A stretch of 64,000 bases of DNA, taken from Mytilisepta virgata (taxonomy: Eukaryota; Mollusca; Bivalvia; Mytilida; Mytilidae). Both the position numbers and the translations under genes were made by a program. The stretch lies in NCBI GenBank assembly GCA_028015205.1, contig CM051516.1:31758230-31822229 (forward strand), read 5' to 3'. The notes beneath the pieces were generated by a model that was given only the letters and a program-made list of their open reading frames with translations, searched no databases and had not been told where the DNA came from. Shown one piece after another: positions 36,001 to 47,738 of the stretch; positions within the stretch are counted from its first letter, which is position 1, and the number at the start of each line of letters is the position of its first letter.

Positions 36001-36260
36001 CAGGATTGACTTTGTTGAACTTCATGATGGGTGCCGTATATGGAGCAGGAACTGCTTACCCTTCTGGAGCACCTGGGTTCACTCCTGGTTTTTATAGGTT
36101 CGTGTTATTCATTGTTTTTTAGTTTGCTGTGTTTATTTGTTGTGCTTGTGGTTGTTCAATGGTCTTCCCGGGTTTGTCTGTCCAATGGATTACATTTTTT
36201 TTATTGTTCCTTAGGTATATTTGTCCTTTTTTTTCAAGTTCTTTCAGCATATTTTTCCTA
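33005..36260 (+). pseudogene. reverse-transcriptase retroelement (copy 2), interrupted and mutated
   Basis: This is the longest copy. The 5' part (33029-33275) encodes IIHHKTVKSKIPPYFKDQ and VNHVITGDLN. After a 1.1-kb insertion the frame resumes near 34370 (YREHQQINWNYN), and 34432-34962 holds YVVVPADKAPNNIVFV and LYWIPKLYKNPFKQRYIAGS. A frame change near 34920 leads to SGVNQMWILKNSK, FDFSTLYTTIPNSQL and IDIPMGSN. Stops lie at 35390, 35468 and 35480. The catalytic box reads YIDA at 35504-35515 instead of YIDD. Another frame change precedes the C-terminal YDKRDDFNFPIVNF block (35532-35861). It is dead. Class Penelope-like by memory, unverified. Confidence 0.8.
33278..34365 (+). mobile_element. 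F4 composite element inside the RT pseudogene
   Basis: Reverse-transcriptase homology stops near 33275 and resumes near 34366. The insert begins close to ACACCCGTCGTC. It then has four units of about 130-170 bp marked by AAAAACTCAATAACTC, CACCAAAAAGTATACAGATC and ATCGTTTTTGAGATACGGCG. A GACGGACAGACAAACGG run precedes the end, where ACGTCCCGTGAAAA pairs with TTTTGACGGG and CTTATAAAAA closes it. CCCGTC near the 5' end is the inverse of the terminal GACGGG. Confidence 0.7.
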
Positions 36261-36634
36261 CATTAAACAAAGATCAGTTTTGGCAGCAATATTGGTTATT
36301 GTAAAGGAAATTTCATACCAAATATAGTTCGTGGAACATTTTTTTAAAATTTCACTATCAAATCTAAAGGAAAATTCTGTATTATGTCTTCCTGGACCAT
36401 ATTTCATAATTTACACCCACAAAAACTTTTATACAGACTGCATGATATTTTGTTTCTATCAGGAGATAATGTTTCACATTAAATTACGATATCCTTAGTA
36501 AAATTTTCACTGCAATCTTGTTACCTTTTCCATGTTAAGAAATGAAATGAGATAGTATCATTCTGGACAATAACCAATAAACTGATATAATCATTCTACA
36601 ATGATCAAAGGAATTTCTGACAAATTAGATATAC

Positions 36635-36859
36635 CTAAATTATATTTGATGCTTGTACTTGAAAATATTCCAGTATTATGTCCTTGCATCAAATCCTTAT
36701 TCCCACTACTAACAATTGCAGTTCCATTACCACTACTTTCACCACCCAAGCCTGAGGTCAAATTTCCTGTAGGAGTGTCGACCAACAGATTTTGACTGTC
36801 ACATGATCTGTCTGATTTAACTTGACTGGGAACAGTTTGCTGATCATCTGTATTTGTCA
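36635..36859 (-). CDS. exon 2 of the zinc-ribbon gene
   Basis: The exon is 225 bp, with acceptor TTTTCTTCAG and donor GTATATC. It takes two bases to finish the codon begun by the exon at 44606 and leaves one base, matching the start of exon 3. It encodes about 75 residues, beginning TNTDDQQTVPSQVKSDRSCD and continuing with a Gly/Ser/Asn-rich run (GGESSGNGTAIVSSGNK). No fold is recognised; it reads as a disordered linker after the zinc ribbons. Confidence 0.8.
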
Positions 36860-38146
36860 CTGAAGAAAAAAAAAAGACACATAAAATTTGTAGCTTGTAT
36901 CAAGAGCACCTGATAAGTTTCCGGGGGTAAATTCCTCCAGGTTTTAAGAGAGATGAGTCTTTAAACTTCAAACAGCAGGATCAAAGGGGTAAAATCATAT
37001 ACAAAAGAGTAAAATGCAATTCCTGTATTACCAAATTAAATCATTAGCAAAAATGTCTGTCCTTTGAACATATTTTATAGGATTATTTTTATGAAATAAT
37101 GTCTATGCTAGGAGAGATAACTTGGATCCTGATTTCTAGATGGATTGTCATATTTTGTGACATTTTGTCTTCCGAACATATAATTCCCATCTAGTCACAA
37201 TGACTGCTGTTTATCAACACTCTATTACATTCCTTGTGATGCCAACTTCTAAATACATTTTGTAATTTGGATACCACCTGATGACAGATGCAAGAATTTT
37301 TTATGAAGAGGAAAACTTTCAAGCTTTGTAACACCTTCTTATGTTAATGATGTAGCTTACATGTAATTAAGTCTCCCAAACGAAGTGGGAGACTTATAGA
37401 TTTTAATTTGAAATTTTTATCAAACATCTTTTTTTCTTCCTCTCCAATTTTGTTCGTTTGAGTTCTCGATACCCGTCAGAGATATGGATCTGAGATTTTA
37501 GATAATGAAAGATCAATGTTTCTAGATTTGCCTAATACTATTCATTTTTTGATGGGGGTCACTGAGATGTATAATGAGCAGTTCAAAGAGGCTAAGGGTT
37601 TACTATATGACCCAATGAGGAAATTTTTTTTTTCATCGAAAAACTCTACAAGAGTGACCAATAACCATCTCATATCATATATTTTATTATACACCTTGAC
37701 AACACCTATTAAATGACATATACCTCGTTCCTCTATGGGGGTCACCCCATCCCCCAAAGTTGATAATTTTGGAAAATTCCATATGCAATTAAAATCCATA
37801 GCTTTAAATCATATATTTTATTATTCTCCGTAACAAGACGCATTAAATGACATGTACCTCATTCTTTCAGTAAGGTGATCCTCACCCCCATCAATCAATA
37901 ATGTCCAATTATCTCATAAACCCTTAAAATCCCCACCCCTAAACCATACATTTTCTTATTCCCCATGGTAAGACGTATCAAATGACACATACCTGGGGTT
38001 ATCACCACTCCCATCAAATCATTAATGTTCAATTATCTCATAAACCGTTAAAATCCCCACCCCCTAAACCATTTTCTTATTTCTCATGGTAAGATGCACC
38101 AAGTGACACATATCTCGCTTCCCCATGCAGGACATCATAATGAAAT

Positions 38147-41100
38147 AAAATGCTCCGCTGGGCGCAGCTAGATACGACCGCAGATGTCGAACCCTGAATA
38201 GTTGGGGCAATTATGAACACAACATTCAAGCTTGATACAATACTGAATTTGGATTGTGAATAAATATTTGACACAGCATAGGTTTCTGACACAGAATGAA
38301 TGTTGTCTAAGAACTTAAAAATTTTTAATTTACCTATTCAAACCATATCAGTATTATTTGTTTTTATATATAAATCAGAAATAACCAATTTAAAATTTAA
38401 AATTGGGCACACATATCAATTTCTTGCTATTGCGCAATACTGTGCAAATGAAGATTTCTTGCTATTGGGCAATACTGTGCAATTGAAAATTTCTTGAAAT
38501 ATTTGACACATAATAGGTTTCTGACACAGAATAACTGAAATCAAAGAACTTAGAATTGGTCACATGATTTGAATTTATATTCAATTTTTTGCTTCTTGTG
38601 CAATACAATATGCTGTGGAGAATTGCCCCCCCCCCCCAAAAAAAAATAATAATAATTTACCCCTTTTTTTAGCTTTTGTGCAATACACTATGAAGTTGCA
38701 CATTGACCCCTCCCTCCCTCCCTAAAAAAAAAACAAAAAACAATAAATTTTATTGTAACCCCCCACCCTTTTTTTTGCTAAAAAAAATTAAAAATTTTCT
38801 TTTTAATTTATGAAATATGAAATGCGAAAAAAATTGCCTCCTCCCCAACTTCTCATTTACCCCCCCCCCCCCTAAATTTTGTTTTCAACCCCCCCCCCAT
38901 TTAATTATACTTTGCAACCATAACAGCCCATTTAAATACACAATAACATATTAAAATAGAAGATGACATCATAGTCATGGATGGCAAATTTTAAATGTAC
39001 ATAATTTAAAAGCAGTTTAGATGAGATAAACAAAAAAGCTTCATCAGCACATTTTATATTGGCAAATTTCCAATGAAGTTCATTAAACTAAAGTTATTGG
39101 CAAATTTCCAATGGAATTTGTTAATAATAAAGTTTTGATAACAGGGCACACATATCAATTTCTTGCTATTGTGCAATACTGTGCAATTGAAGATTTCTTG
39201 CTATTGCGAAATACTATGCAATTGAAAATTTCTTGAAATATTAGACACATAATAGGTTTCTGACACAGAATAACTTAAATCAAAGAACTTAGAATTGGTC
39301 ATATGATTTGAATTTATATTCAATTTTTTGCTTCTTGTGCAATACAATATGCTGTGGAGAATTGCCCCCCCCCCCCAAAAAAAAAAATAATTTACCCCTT
39401 TTTTAGCTTTAATTTTGGACCCCGATTTGGACCAACTTGAAAACTGGGCCCCATAATAAAATCAAAGTGCATAGCACTGCTAGGGTTAGGTTGCTAGCAT
39501 TTGACTTTTATTTGTACAAACATTGCTGATGATTATTTCAATAAATATGCACTAATCAATCAAAGAAAGCACGAGTCGGCTAACGCTTCTTGAATTATCA
39601 CTCTAAATTGAATTTTTTTAAAAAGACAAACGCATAATAATGATTTGATGAATTAAAATAAACAGAAATCAAAGGTCTTCAAGTTATTAAGGTTATATAA
39701 AAAGACAAAGTTTGGACAATTGTAGAAGGGGGTCATTTCTACAATATATTTACACTACATTGCGCATGTGCAGGTAGATCAGAACGTAAACATTCAAGCT
39801 TTCAATTAAAATAAACCCATTATACTTTCGATAATACCGTTTTCTAAATTAATGATAAACACATTGTTTTTCAATCTTAATGTGCAAGTTGTCGGCATTT
39901 CAAATAACCTGTATGCAATTCTATCACTGACCAACAGGTTTGACAAAATGAAGTCACGATGATCAGGTCAAAAGGTTAATCAAATACACAAAATACCATC
40001 AGAATTACAAGAAGAATAAGCAAATAATGTGCAAAATATGTTCTGTATAAGTTAACAATCACGTTCACAACAAAAATGGAACTTACCTTTGAAATCTTTT
40101 GAAAATAAACCTGATTGTAATCCTTCCCAAGATATCCGTGCAAATGTAAACATTCAAAATCCTTACGCCGATAGCATTGTACATTTTAAAAGGCGCGAAT
40201 ACTTTATACGGCTTTCAAAACAAAAAGGAAATCGTCAATAAAACACACATCTTTTATTAAATAACTGGACAATTACACTTCTCGGTGTGTTTCAGTTACA
40301 TTTCTATTAAAAAACAACTACAACAGCAACAACAAATATTAGGACTATTTTACCGCGGAATGTTTATTTTCTTATATGATATTCAAATATAAACATAGTC
40401 GTAATTCGGAAAATATGGAGGTTTCTTTGCGCATGTGTCATCTCAAAATCGAAATAAAAAGCTGCTTAACTAGCCTTGCTTAAGCTTCAATCCTAGATAA
40501 GCTTGCATATTTACTCATAAAAACATAGTTTCAAAAACTTCTGGTCCAACTTTTTCCACAAAACACCAGATTTCCAAAGTTTCCTTCATTGTCCAACCAA
40601 ACGACCGACGGCATAAGGGTTTTGGTTGCTTAGCAACCTAACCCTAAAAAACTAAGTACATGTTTAGATTCAGCATATCAAAGAACCCCAAGAATTCAAT
40701 TTTTGTTAAAATCAAACTAATTTTAATTTTTGACCCTTTGGACCTTAATGTAGACCAATTTTACAACGGGACCAAAAATTAAGAATCTAAATGCACGGTT
40801 AGATTCGGCATATCAAAGAACCCCAACAGTTCAATTTTCGATGAAATCAAACAAAGTTTAATTTTGGACCCTTTTGGCCCCTAATTCCTAAACTGTTGGC
40901 ACCAAAACTCCCAAAATCAATCCCAACCTTCCTTTTGTGGTCATAAATTTCTATTTACTTATACTAAAGTTATTGTGCAAAAACCAAGAAAAATGCTTAT
41001 TTGGGCCCTTTTTTAGCCCCTAATTCCTAAACTGTTGGGACCAAAACTCCCAAAAACAATCCCAACCTTCCTTTTGTGGTCATAAACCTTGTGTTAAAAT

Positions 41101-41403
41101 TTCATGGATTTCTGTTTACTTATACTAGAGTTATTGTGCGAAAACCAAGAAAAATGCTTATTGGGCCCTTTTTTGGCCCCTAATTCTTAAACTGTTGGGA
41201 CCAAAACTCCCAAAATCAATCCCAACCTTTCTTTTGTGGTCATAAACCTTGTGTTTAAATTTCATAGATTTCTATTACCTTATACTAAAGTTATAGTGCG
41301 AAAACCAAATGTCTTCGGACGACGAAGCCGACGACGGACGACGACGACGACGCCAACATCATACCAATATACGACCGCAAAAATTTTGCGGTCGTATAAA
41401 AAC
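38147..41403 (+). mobile_element. F2 hairpin-ended composite element (copy 2)
   Basis: This is collinear with copy 1, from AAAATGCTCCGCTGGGCGCAG to GTCGTATAAAAAC. The motif ATACGACCGC lies near the 5' end. The 3' hairpin 41368-41398 is perfect: TATACGACCGCAAAA, one A, TTTTGCGGTCGTATA. Copy 2 lacks the 540-bp MITE of copy 1 and carries its own insertion at about 39462-40646. The two copies therefore date each other's insertions. Poly-C tracts at 38626 and 39367 vary in length between copies. Confidence 0.85.
39462..40646. mobile_element. 1.2-kb element with TAGGGTTAGGTTGCTA ends
   Basis: F2 copy 1 reads CCCATAATAAAAAAACTAAG without a break at 11397, so this insert is defined by comparison. 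The left inverted end starts at 39481 (TAGGGTTAGGTTGCTAGCA), preceded by 19 bases with the small palindrome AGTGCATAGCACT. The right end, 40624-40646, reads GGTTGCTTAGCAACCTAACC. No transposase frame is present. The A-rich target hides any duplication. Confidence 0.75.
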
Positions 41404-43527
41404 GACGCTGAGAGCGATGCATATAAACAATACCGTGATTCCCCTTTAAATGATACATACCTCATTACTCAATGGGCATCATTCTCAGCCCCTTAAACCA
41501 ATTATGTTATTATATAAAATTAATAATCTAAGAAACCCAACACATAAACCGTATATTTTCTTATGCCCCATGACAAGAAGTATGAACTGATATATACCTC
41601 TTTATCCACCCCTCGAATCATTAGTTTTTAATTGTAATGCAATACTGATTGTAACGTGGATTCTGATTGGACAACGTTGAAAATCTCATGGCATCAAATG
41701 CACAATTCATGCCATGAAATTATTACACAAGTGCAGATGTCTTGAAAATTTCCGTTTTAAAGCGATATTTTGACATCTGCATTACAGTGCACATAACAGT
41801 ATTGTATTTCATTATTTGATGGCATCAACTGATGATTTGATCGTCGGAAATATCTGTTTACTGGCTCCGCTAACGCGTCGCCAGTAAACTCAATTTCCGC
41901 CCATCAAATCATTTAATTGATTCCGTCAAATAATAAAATACAATACAGTTATCTCATAATTATATCGTAAAGAATTGAAATCCCTGCCCCTAAATCATAT
42001 ATTGTCTTTTTCCCCATGATAAGACAAATAAATTTATAAAAACCTAACACCTCCACCAAAAAAAGGGGGGTCAACCTCGCCCCTCAAATAAATAATTTTT
42101 AATTATTTCAAAATCCGTAAAACTTTTAATCCCTTTAACACGTTTTAATACGCAATGTTCAAATCTCATAATTCATTTAACTCCATACCCCGTAACCACA
42201 TATATTCCTAATTGCATATAAGGAGACGCAATAAATGTTTTCGGGGAATGGGGATATTCCCTCGTAAAAACTCAACAAATGACATTGAAAAAGGCCCTTA
42301 ATTATAAGCATTTTTATTTTTTGTGAAAAGCTCAGATATCCTCAGAGTTCATGTCCTCCCTCTTTAAACAATGGATGTATCATCAGTGTTTCTGAATAGC
42401 TTCGAAACTGCTCGCCGGGATAATCATTATGCCCATGACAAGACCTAGTGAATGCACAATTGGTATTGTTCGCGGGGATAATTTACTATTCCCGGAAGAT
42501 AATAAATTGTTATATATCATAAAAAATTCTCCAATAATATTTTATGGTAAACTGTATTGGTCTAACTTTTTTATTTTTATGGGGTTTGTTTATTATGTTC
42601 CTAGCTGGAAAAGAAAAAAATCACTTTTGATCCGTTTTTTTTTATATCTGTTATCCTTTTTGAGATATAAGGTGACACGCTAATTTTTGAAACTTTTTAA
42701 TCCCTCATCGGATTTGATGATTTTTTTTTTAATGATTCCTCAAGAAAAACCCAACAAAAGTTACTGCATAATTTAATTTGTATTTTCACCCTTTCCAAAA
42801 TAAAAGGGTCAAAAGGGCCATTATAAGTTCATTGATGCGAGAGACATATAATACAGTTAGTTATTTTTTCTTTTTTATAGGTGTTCTTGTGTTAAAAAGA
42901 AATTAAGAGTTTCTTTATAGACAGAGCAACTCAGATATTTTCTTATCATCAATGTGGTCTTTCATCTTTTAATTAATTTATTTTCTGTCCTTACATCATA
43001 TTGTAGATTTAATATAATATTGATTTCGAGGAAGACTTAGACATCAGTGTATCATATGTAATAATAGATATTATTTCATTTGCTTGGTCATCAATTAAAA
43101 AAAAATTTCTTGTTGTGTTGCAATTGTGATGATTGTATCATTTATATAAATATGATTCAAATTACACTGACATGATGTTGGGAGGACTTATCACGGCAGG
43201 TAAATAAACTTTTTTATTACTTTTATTTAATGAAACCAAATGCATTTCATACACCATACAATAAAATCAGTTCTCGTAAACGGTTCAGAAATATTGGGAT
43301 ATATCTCTGTCAATGAAGCATGTCCAAAAGCAAAAGCTGATCAACTGTGACATTGTTGACTGTAAAACTCGGGTCACAAAAATACCCATATCACAATTTT
43401 CAAGTAACCTGTCCATTAAGTATGCATAAACATTTATAGGAACAATTTCCCCAACTCTGAAAAACCAATAATGTATTGAATACAATGTAAGACATTCGAG
43501 ATATCCGTTACTTCGTTTGGGAGACTT

Positions 43528-44605
43528 CGTAACAGTTCACTGTTACAGTTATTACTCATTCAATATGTAAGCAATGACACTTTGAATTCTGAAACCTGTG
43601 CATAGTTTTTTTTTTGACAAAGCATAACTTTGACAGCTAGAAAATATTTCAAAAGCATATCTGGCATTTTTTAATGCATAAATGACGCTTTCACGCAAGT
43701 TATCTGGGGCTCTGTGTATCTGCACACAATCTGGATCATAAGAGACAGATATTGGGTTCAATAATTTTAAATTCAGAAATTAGTGCACAGATACATTTGG
43801 ATGAGCTTGCAATTAAAACTTGCATATGCAATTTTTCTTAGTAAACTCGACTAATATTTAAACTTGTATATAATTAACATTACTTGCTCTTGCTTTAGAG
43901 CTTTGTATCAATAATTTTTTAAAATCTGCAATAATTTACAAATTTACAGTACATGAGAAACAAATGTTTGTAATAGAGACTTCTGGTTAAATGTTGTATC
44001 CCAATGATGCATCTAATTTATTATTTCATTATTAAAATATTTAGAACACAAGTTGTATATTTACAACAAAAATCATGGTGAAGTAGAAAATCCTGTTCCT
44101 GATGGATGTTTCATTATCTACAGATACTGTATACCATTTTTATTTGTCAAAATAATCATGATGAAACATTGTCAAACTCTATGAAATTTTGTGTCAGAGG
44201 AGACAACATTTCATATAAAAATTTGTCTGTCCAATGTGCTGTGAACATTTTTTACAGAATTATTTTAATGAAATGATGTTTTTGCTAGGAGAGATCACTT
44301 TGTTCCATATTTCAAGATGGATTGTCATATTTTCGTGGTATTTTGTCTTCTTGAACATAGAATTCCCATCTATCACTATGACAGAAATCATTTGAAACAT
44401 ATTTTATATTATGTAAAAGTTACATTATATATCCTTCTTATATTAGTTGGTTATTCCATGAAAAATAATGAATACTTCATACAATAAAAGTTAATAAAAA
44501 TCATATGAAGATGTTCTTCAAAGAGACAAAATCCAGCATGTCATTTTATATCTACATTGTAGGTTCAGCATAAGAACATTATGCTTAACAGCATACATGA
44601 CATAC
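43528..44605. other. intron 1, AT-rich, with a diverged repeat pair
   Basis: No gene. The segment 44217-44400 (TGCTAGGAGAGATCAC, GATGGATTGTCATATTTT, AATTCCCATCTA) has a diverged direct copy at 37047-37215, at the other end of the same intron. No other element border was found. Confidence 0.5.
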
Positions 44606-44851
44606 CTGTTTCATTAACTGGTAGTTTCAAAGTTTCTTGGCCAATTTTCCACCCACACTTTGAGCAAAATTTCCCTTTTAGGGAATTCTGGCATCTTGGA
44701 CAAATTGTTGAATTCTCTGCAACACAATTCACATCCTTGCCACATTCGTGACAGAAATGGTCAGTGGGTGATATCTCAGCATTACAAATCTGTCCCTCTT
44801 CATCTGTATTGGGACACTTCATGCTGTTCTTTTATGTATATCAATTTACAT
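44606..44851 (-). CDS. first coding exon: double zinc ribbon protein, RNF213-like N-terminus?
   Basis: Acceptor TTAATTTTTCAG ends at 44852. The exon has 29 bases of 5' UTR, the ATG at 44822-44820 and 72 codons plus one base before donor GTATGT. It encodes two zinc-ribbon knuckle sets: C3, C13, C24 and C27 (FCHECG), then C41, C44, C53 and C56 (CPRC and FCSKCG). In the first set the usual CPxC partner is shifted. Short N-terminal zinc ribbons followed by a long disordered region occur in RNF213-type E3 ligases and in other zinc-ribbon proteins. The first three exons join in frame. The frame beyond the donor is intron. Confidence 0.8.
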
Positions 44852-45269
44852 CTGAAAAATTAAAAGATATTACAACTTAAAGACATATCCTACTATTCAG
44901 ATTTACCAATAAAAAATTGTTGATATCTAGTACATATATTCTTAATGTTATCATCTTTCAATTAAGCTAATAAGAATATGGGGTCACCAACCAGTTTAAA
45001 GAGTTGTGACGTCATCTTTATTACCTTGTTTTGAATCTACCGCTTATATATTATTTGGCCTATATTTTTTTCAAGATTGTTTTTTAGGGAAAACATAAAT
45101 GCAACGGCATATATGCTCACATGACGCTCTGCCACTGAAAGCCAATTTGTCAAAACTGAACATGCTAATTAAAAATGCATAACATTTTGTTCATGACAGG
45201 GTACAAATATTTGATTTTTAATGGGAGTGGGAGCAAGCCTAGGAAGGAATTTGAAAAGAATGTAGGTTA
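44852..45269. other. upstream intron, no feature seen
   Basis: AT-rich sequence between the first coding exon and F1 copy I. The acceptor at 44852 implies at least one untranslated exon further right. Confidence 0.4.
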
Positions 45270-46708
45270 AACTAGAGCCATTATTGTTCACAAGATTTAC
45301 CCTTTCACCTTGAACAGGACTAAAAATTTAAGTGTTGAAGTCAATTTTGCTTTTCTATTGGGTTCTATGTTAAACTAAGTTCATGATCGATCAGGTCAAT
45401 GGACACATTTCTAAAAGAGAACCATCTAAGGACCATTTCTGATAAGTCTTGTTCCAACTGGCTAAGTGGTTTCAGACAAGAAGATTTTTAAATGAATTTT
45501 CCTATAGGGTCCTATCTTTAACTAAGTTCGACCATGGCTGCCATGTTGGTTGAAAATCCATGTGATCGGACAAATTTTTGAAAGAGGACCATCTAAGGAC
45601 CAATGCTGCCAATTTTAGTTCCAATTGGTTCAGTAGTTTCAGACGAGAACATTTTTGAGTGAATTTCCCATTGGGTCCTATGTTAAACTAAGTTTGCCTC
45701 TTGCGGCCATCTTGGTTCAGAGTCCACGAAATCGGACACATTTCTGAAAGAGGACCTCCAATTCTGGCTCCAATATGTCAAGTGGTTTTGAACAAGAAGA
45801 TTTTTCAATGAATTTTCAACAGGGCCCTATGTTAAACTAATTTTGGCTGTGGCGGCCATCTTGGTTGACAGTCTGGGTCAACGGACAAACTTCTGAAAAA
45901 GGACCATCTAAGGACCATTGCTGCCAAGTCTGGTTCCAATTAGTCAAGTGGTTTCAGACAAGAAGATTTTTCAATGAATTTCCAATAGGCCCCAATGTTA
46001 AACTAAGTTCGGCTGTTCAGCTGTAGCAGCCATCTTGGTTAACAGTCTGGGTTTTTGGACATAGTTCTGAAAGAGAACGTCCTAAGGACCATTACGGTTC
46101 CAACTGGCCTTGTAGATTCATAGAACAAGATTTTTTAAATCATCCCCCCCCCCTTTTTTCTATTTTTAGTAACAGCAGCAATGTCGTTTGGAAGTCAGGA
46201 TGCCTGACATAATTTTGGAAGGGGGGCATCCAAGGACCATTCCACCAAAGTTTGTTCTCAATTGGCCCAGTGGTTTTAGAGGAGAAGATCTTTAAAGGAA
46301 AGTTTATGCTAGATGCTGTCTTAAAAGGGCAACATCTCCTGTAAGAGGTCAATCAATGATTTTGGTCATGTTGACTTATTTGATGATCTTTGTTGAACAT
46401 TTTTGCTGTTTACAGTTTGTCTTTATCTATAATATAGAATATAATAACTCAAACTGCAAAATTTCCTTTAAATTAACAATTCAGGGGCAATAACCCAACA
46501 AAAGGTTGCCCGATTTGTCTGAAAATTTCATGGCAGGTAGACCTTGACCTGATGAACATTTTTACCCCTGTCAGTTTTCTCTAAATGCTTTACTGTTTGA
46601 GATATAAGACAAAAACTGGAGTTTAGCCCCTATGTTCTATTTTTAGCCATGTCGGCCATGTTGGTTGGCAGGCGGGGTCATCGGGCATATTTTTTAAACT
46701 AGATAGTT
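45270..46708 (+). mobile_element. F1 composite element (copy I), 3' end lost
   Basis: A decayed 5' start (ACTAGAGCC) is followed by five or six units. They carry CATAGGGTCCTATG-type words, GCTGCCATGTTGGTTG, TCAAGTGGTTTCAGACAAGA and the AACAATTCAGGGGCAATAAC module. It stops at TTTTTTAAACTAGATAG, where the F5 element begins. The terminal hairpin is absent. Confidence 0.65.
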
Positions 46709-47030
46709 TCATTAACCTCTGATAAGGCATGTTTGAGAAACTGTGGGTACGAAAAAAAATTGGGGGATAGGCAGAATTTCTAAGTCCAAAATGGTATAAA
46801 ATTATAGAAAAAAGTATTGGACTAGGACATACTTCGCCTGTGCACATCTACGTACTAGGATCTAACAGTATGCAAAGTTTCATTAACCTCTGATAAGGCA
46901 TGTTTGAGAAACTGCAGATACAAAAAAATTCTGGACAGAGACAGACAGACTGACAGACGGACAGACTGACGTGCAGGCTAATTCCTATAACACCCCAACA
47001 AACTTTGTTTGTGGGGGGTATAAATATAAA
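46709..47030 (+). mobile_element. F5 hairpin-ended repeat, short
   Basis: Two units begin TTTCATTAACCTCTGATAAG (46709 and 46877). A GACAGACAGACTGACAGACG run leads to the end near 46992-47025, where CCCCAACAAA pairs with TTTGTTTGTGGGG before GGTATAAATATAAA. The plan is the same as F1 and F2 but only two units long, with the 5' end missing. Confidence 0.5.
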
Positions 47031-47042
47031 AGAGGGGCACAG

Positions 47043-47520
47043 TATTCCAGCGAGTTATCATAAGCTCTGCAGATACATTGAGGTCATGCATGAGTTACCA
47101 TGACTATCAACAAACAGGATTAATTACTCCTGCCACAAAAGCTGCCAGGGATAAGTTGATGTCATCACTTGGGACATTTTACGGTTGTCATCACAAACTG
47201 ATTGACCATTACAGTGTTACAATATCGAAGATGGCGTTGGATCTGTTCCTACTGTCATAATATTTCCTGTACCTCCACCCATTTGTGACTACCACCGGAT
47301 TGACTTTTGAACTTCATGACAGGTGCAGTATATCGAGCAGGAACTGTTACCTTCCCGAGCCTGAGTTCATTCCTGGTTTTTACAGGATTTCATGTTGATC
47401 AAATACTCTTCATTTTTCAGTGTTTATTTGTTCTGCTTGTTGTCTTGCCAGGTTTGTCTGTCCCAACAATTCCGTTTTTTTGGTTCGCGGAGTGTGTCCT
47501 AAGGTAGGCATTGTCTTTTT
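47043..47520 (+). pseudogene. reverse-transcriptase retroelement, 3' fragment (copy 3)
   Basis: The DNA from GTCATGCATGAGTTACC to CCTGGTTTTTACAGG aligns with copies 1 and 2, starting at the last part of the RT C-terminus. It keeps the downstream words GACAGGTGCAGTATATCGAG and GCAGGAACTG. All three copies share orientation, and copies 1 and 3 have only the 3' end, as expected for 5'-truncated retrocopies. It has no intact frame. Confidence 0.7.
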
Positions 47521-47663
47521 GAGAATCCCCCCCCCCTTACCAAAGAGAGAATATCAATATATCTAATGAATCTAACTACGCATATTATATAAATCTAACT
47601 ACGCGTATGATATTTATTATCAAACAAAATGAGCTCAAAATTTGTCACATACATGACATAAGC

Positions 47664-47690
47664 ATATATATATATATATATATATATATA
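47664..47690. repeat. (TA)n microsatellite
   Basis: An uninterrupted run of about 13 TA dinucleotides. Confidence 0.95.
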
Positions 47691-47738
47691 AACATTATAA
47701 AACATTATGTACACAGAAACTGCTTAATTCTGACATAC

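Larger units (their letters stand above)
37369..43527. mobile_element. F6 composite element, outer host of a three-level nest
   Basis: The left end is a hairpin with arms AAGTCTCCC and GGGAGACTT (37369-37395) around AAACGAAGT. The right end near 43511-43527 reads CTTCGTTTGGGAGACTT, its inverse. Internal 90-110-bp units (ATCTCATAAACC, TTAAAATCCCCACCCC, ATTTTCTTATTCCCCATG, GACACATACCTC) occupy 37660-38140 and continue at 41404-42300. F2 copy 2 lies between them. The element to 43527 is partly AT-rich and decayed, so the outer border is approximate. Confidence 0.5.

Noticed and set aside
39481..40646. interstitial telomere repeat (TAGGGTTAGG, CCTAACCCTAA)
   Set aside because: Only one and a half TTAGGG-like units appear at each end, and they form the inverted ends of an insertion.
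43163..43200. short plus-strand exon, ATG to GGCAG followed by GTAAAT
   Set aside because: Start and donor signals are present by chance frequency; no downstream exon or motif supports it.
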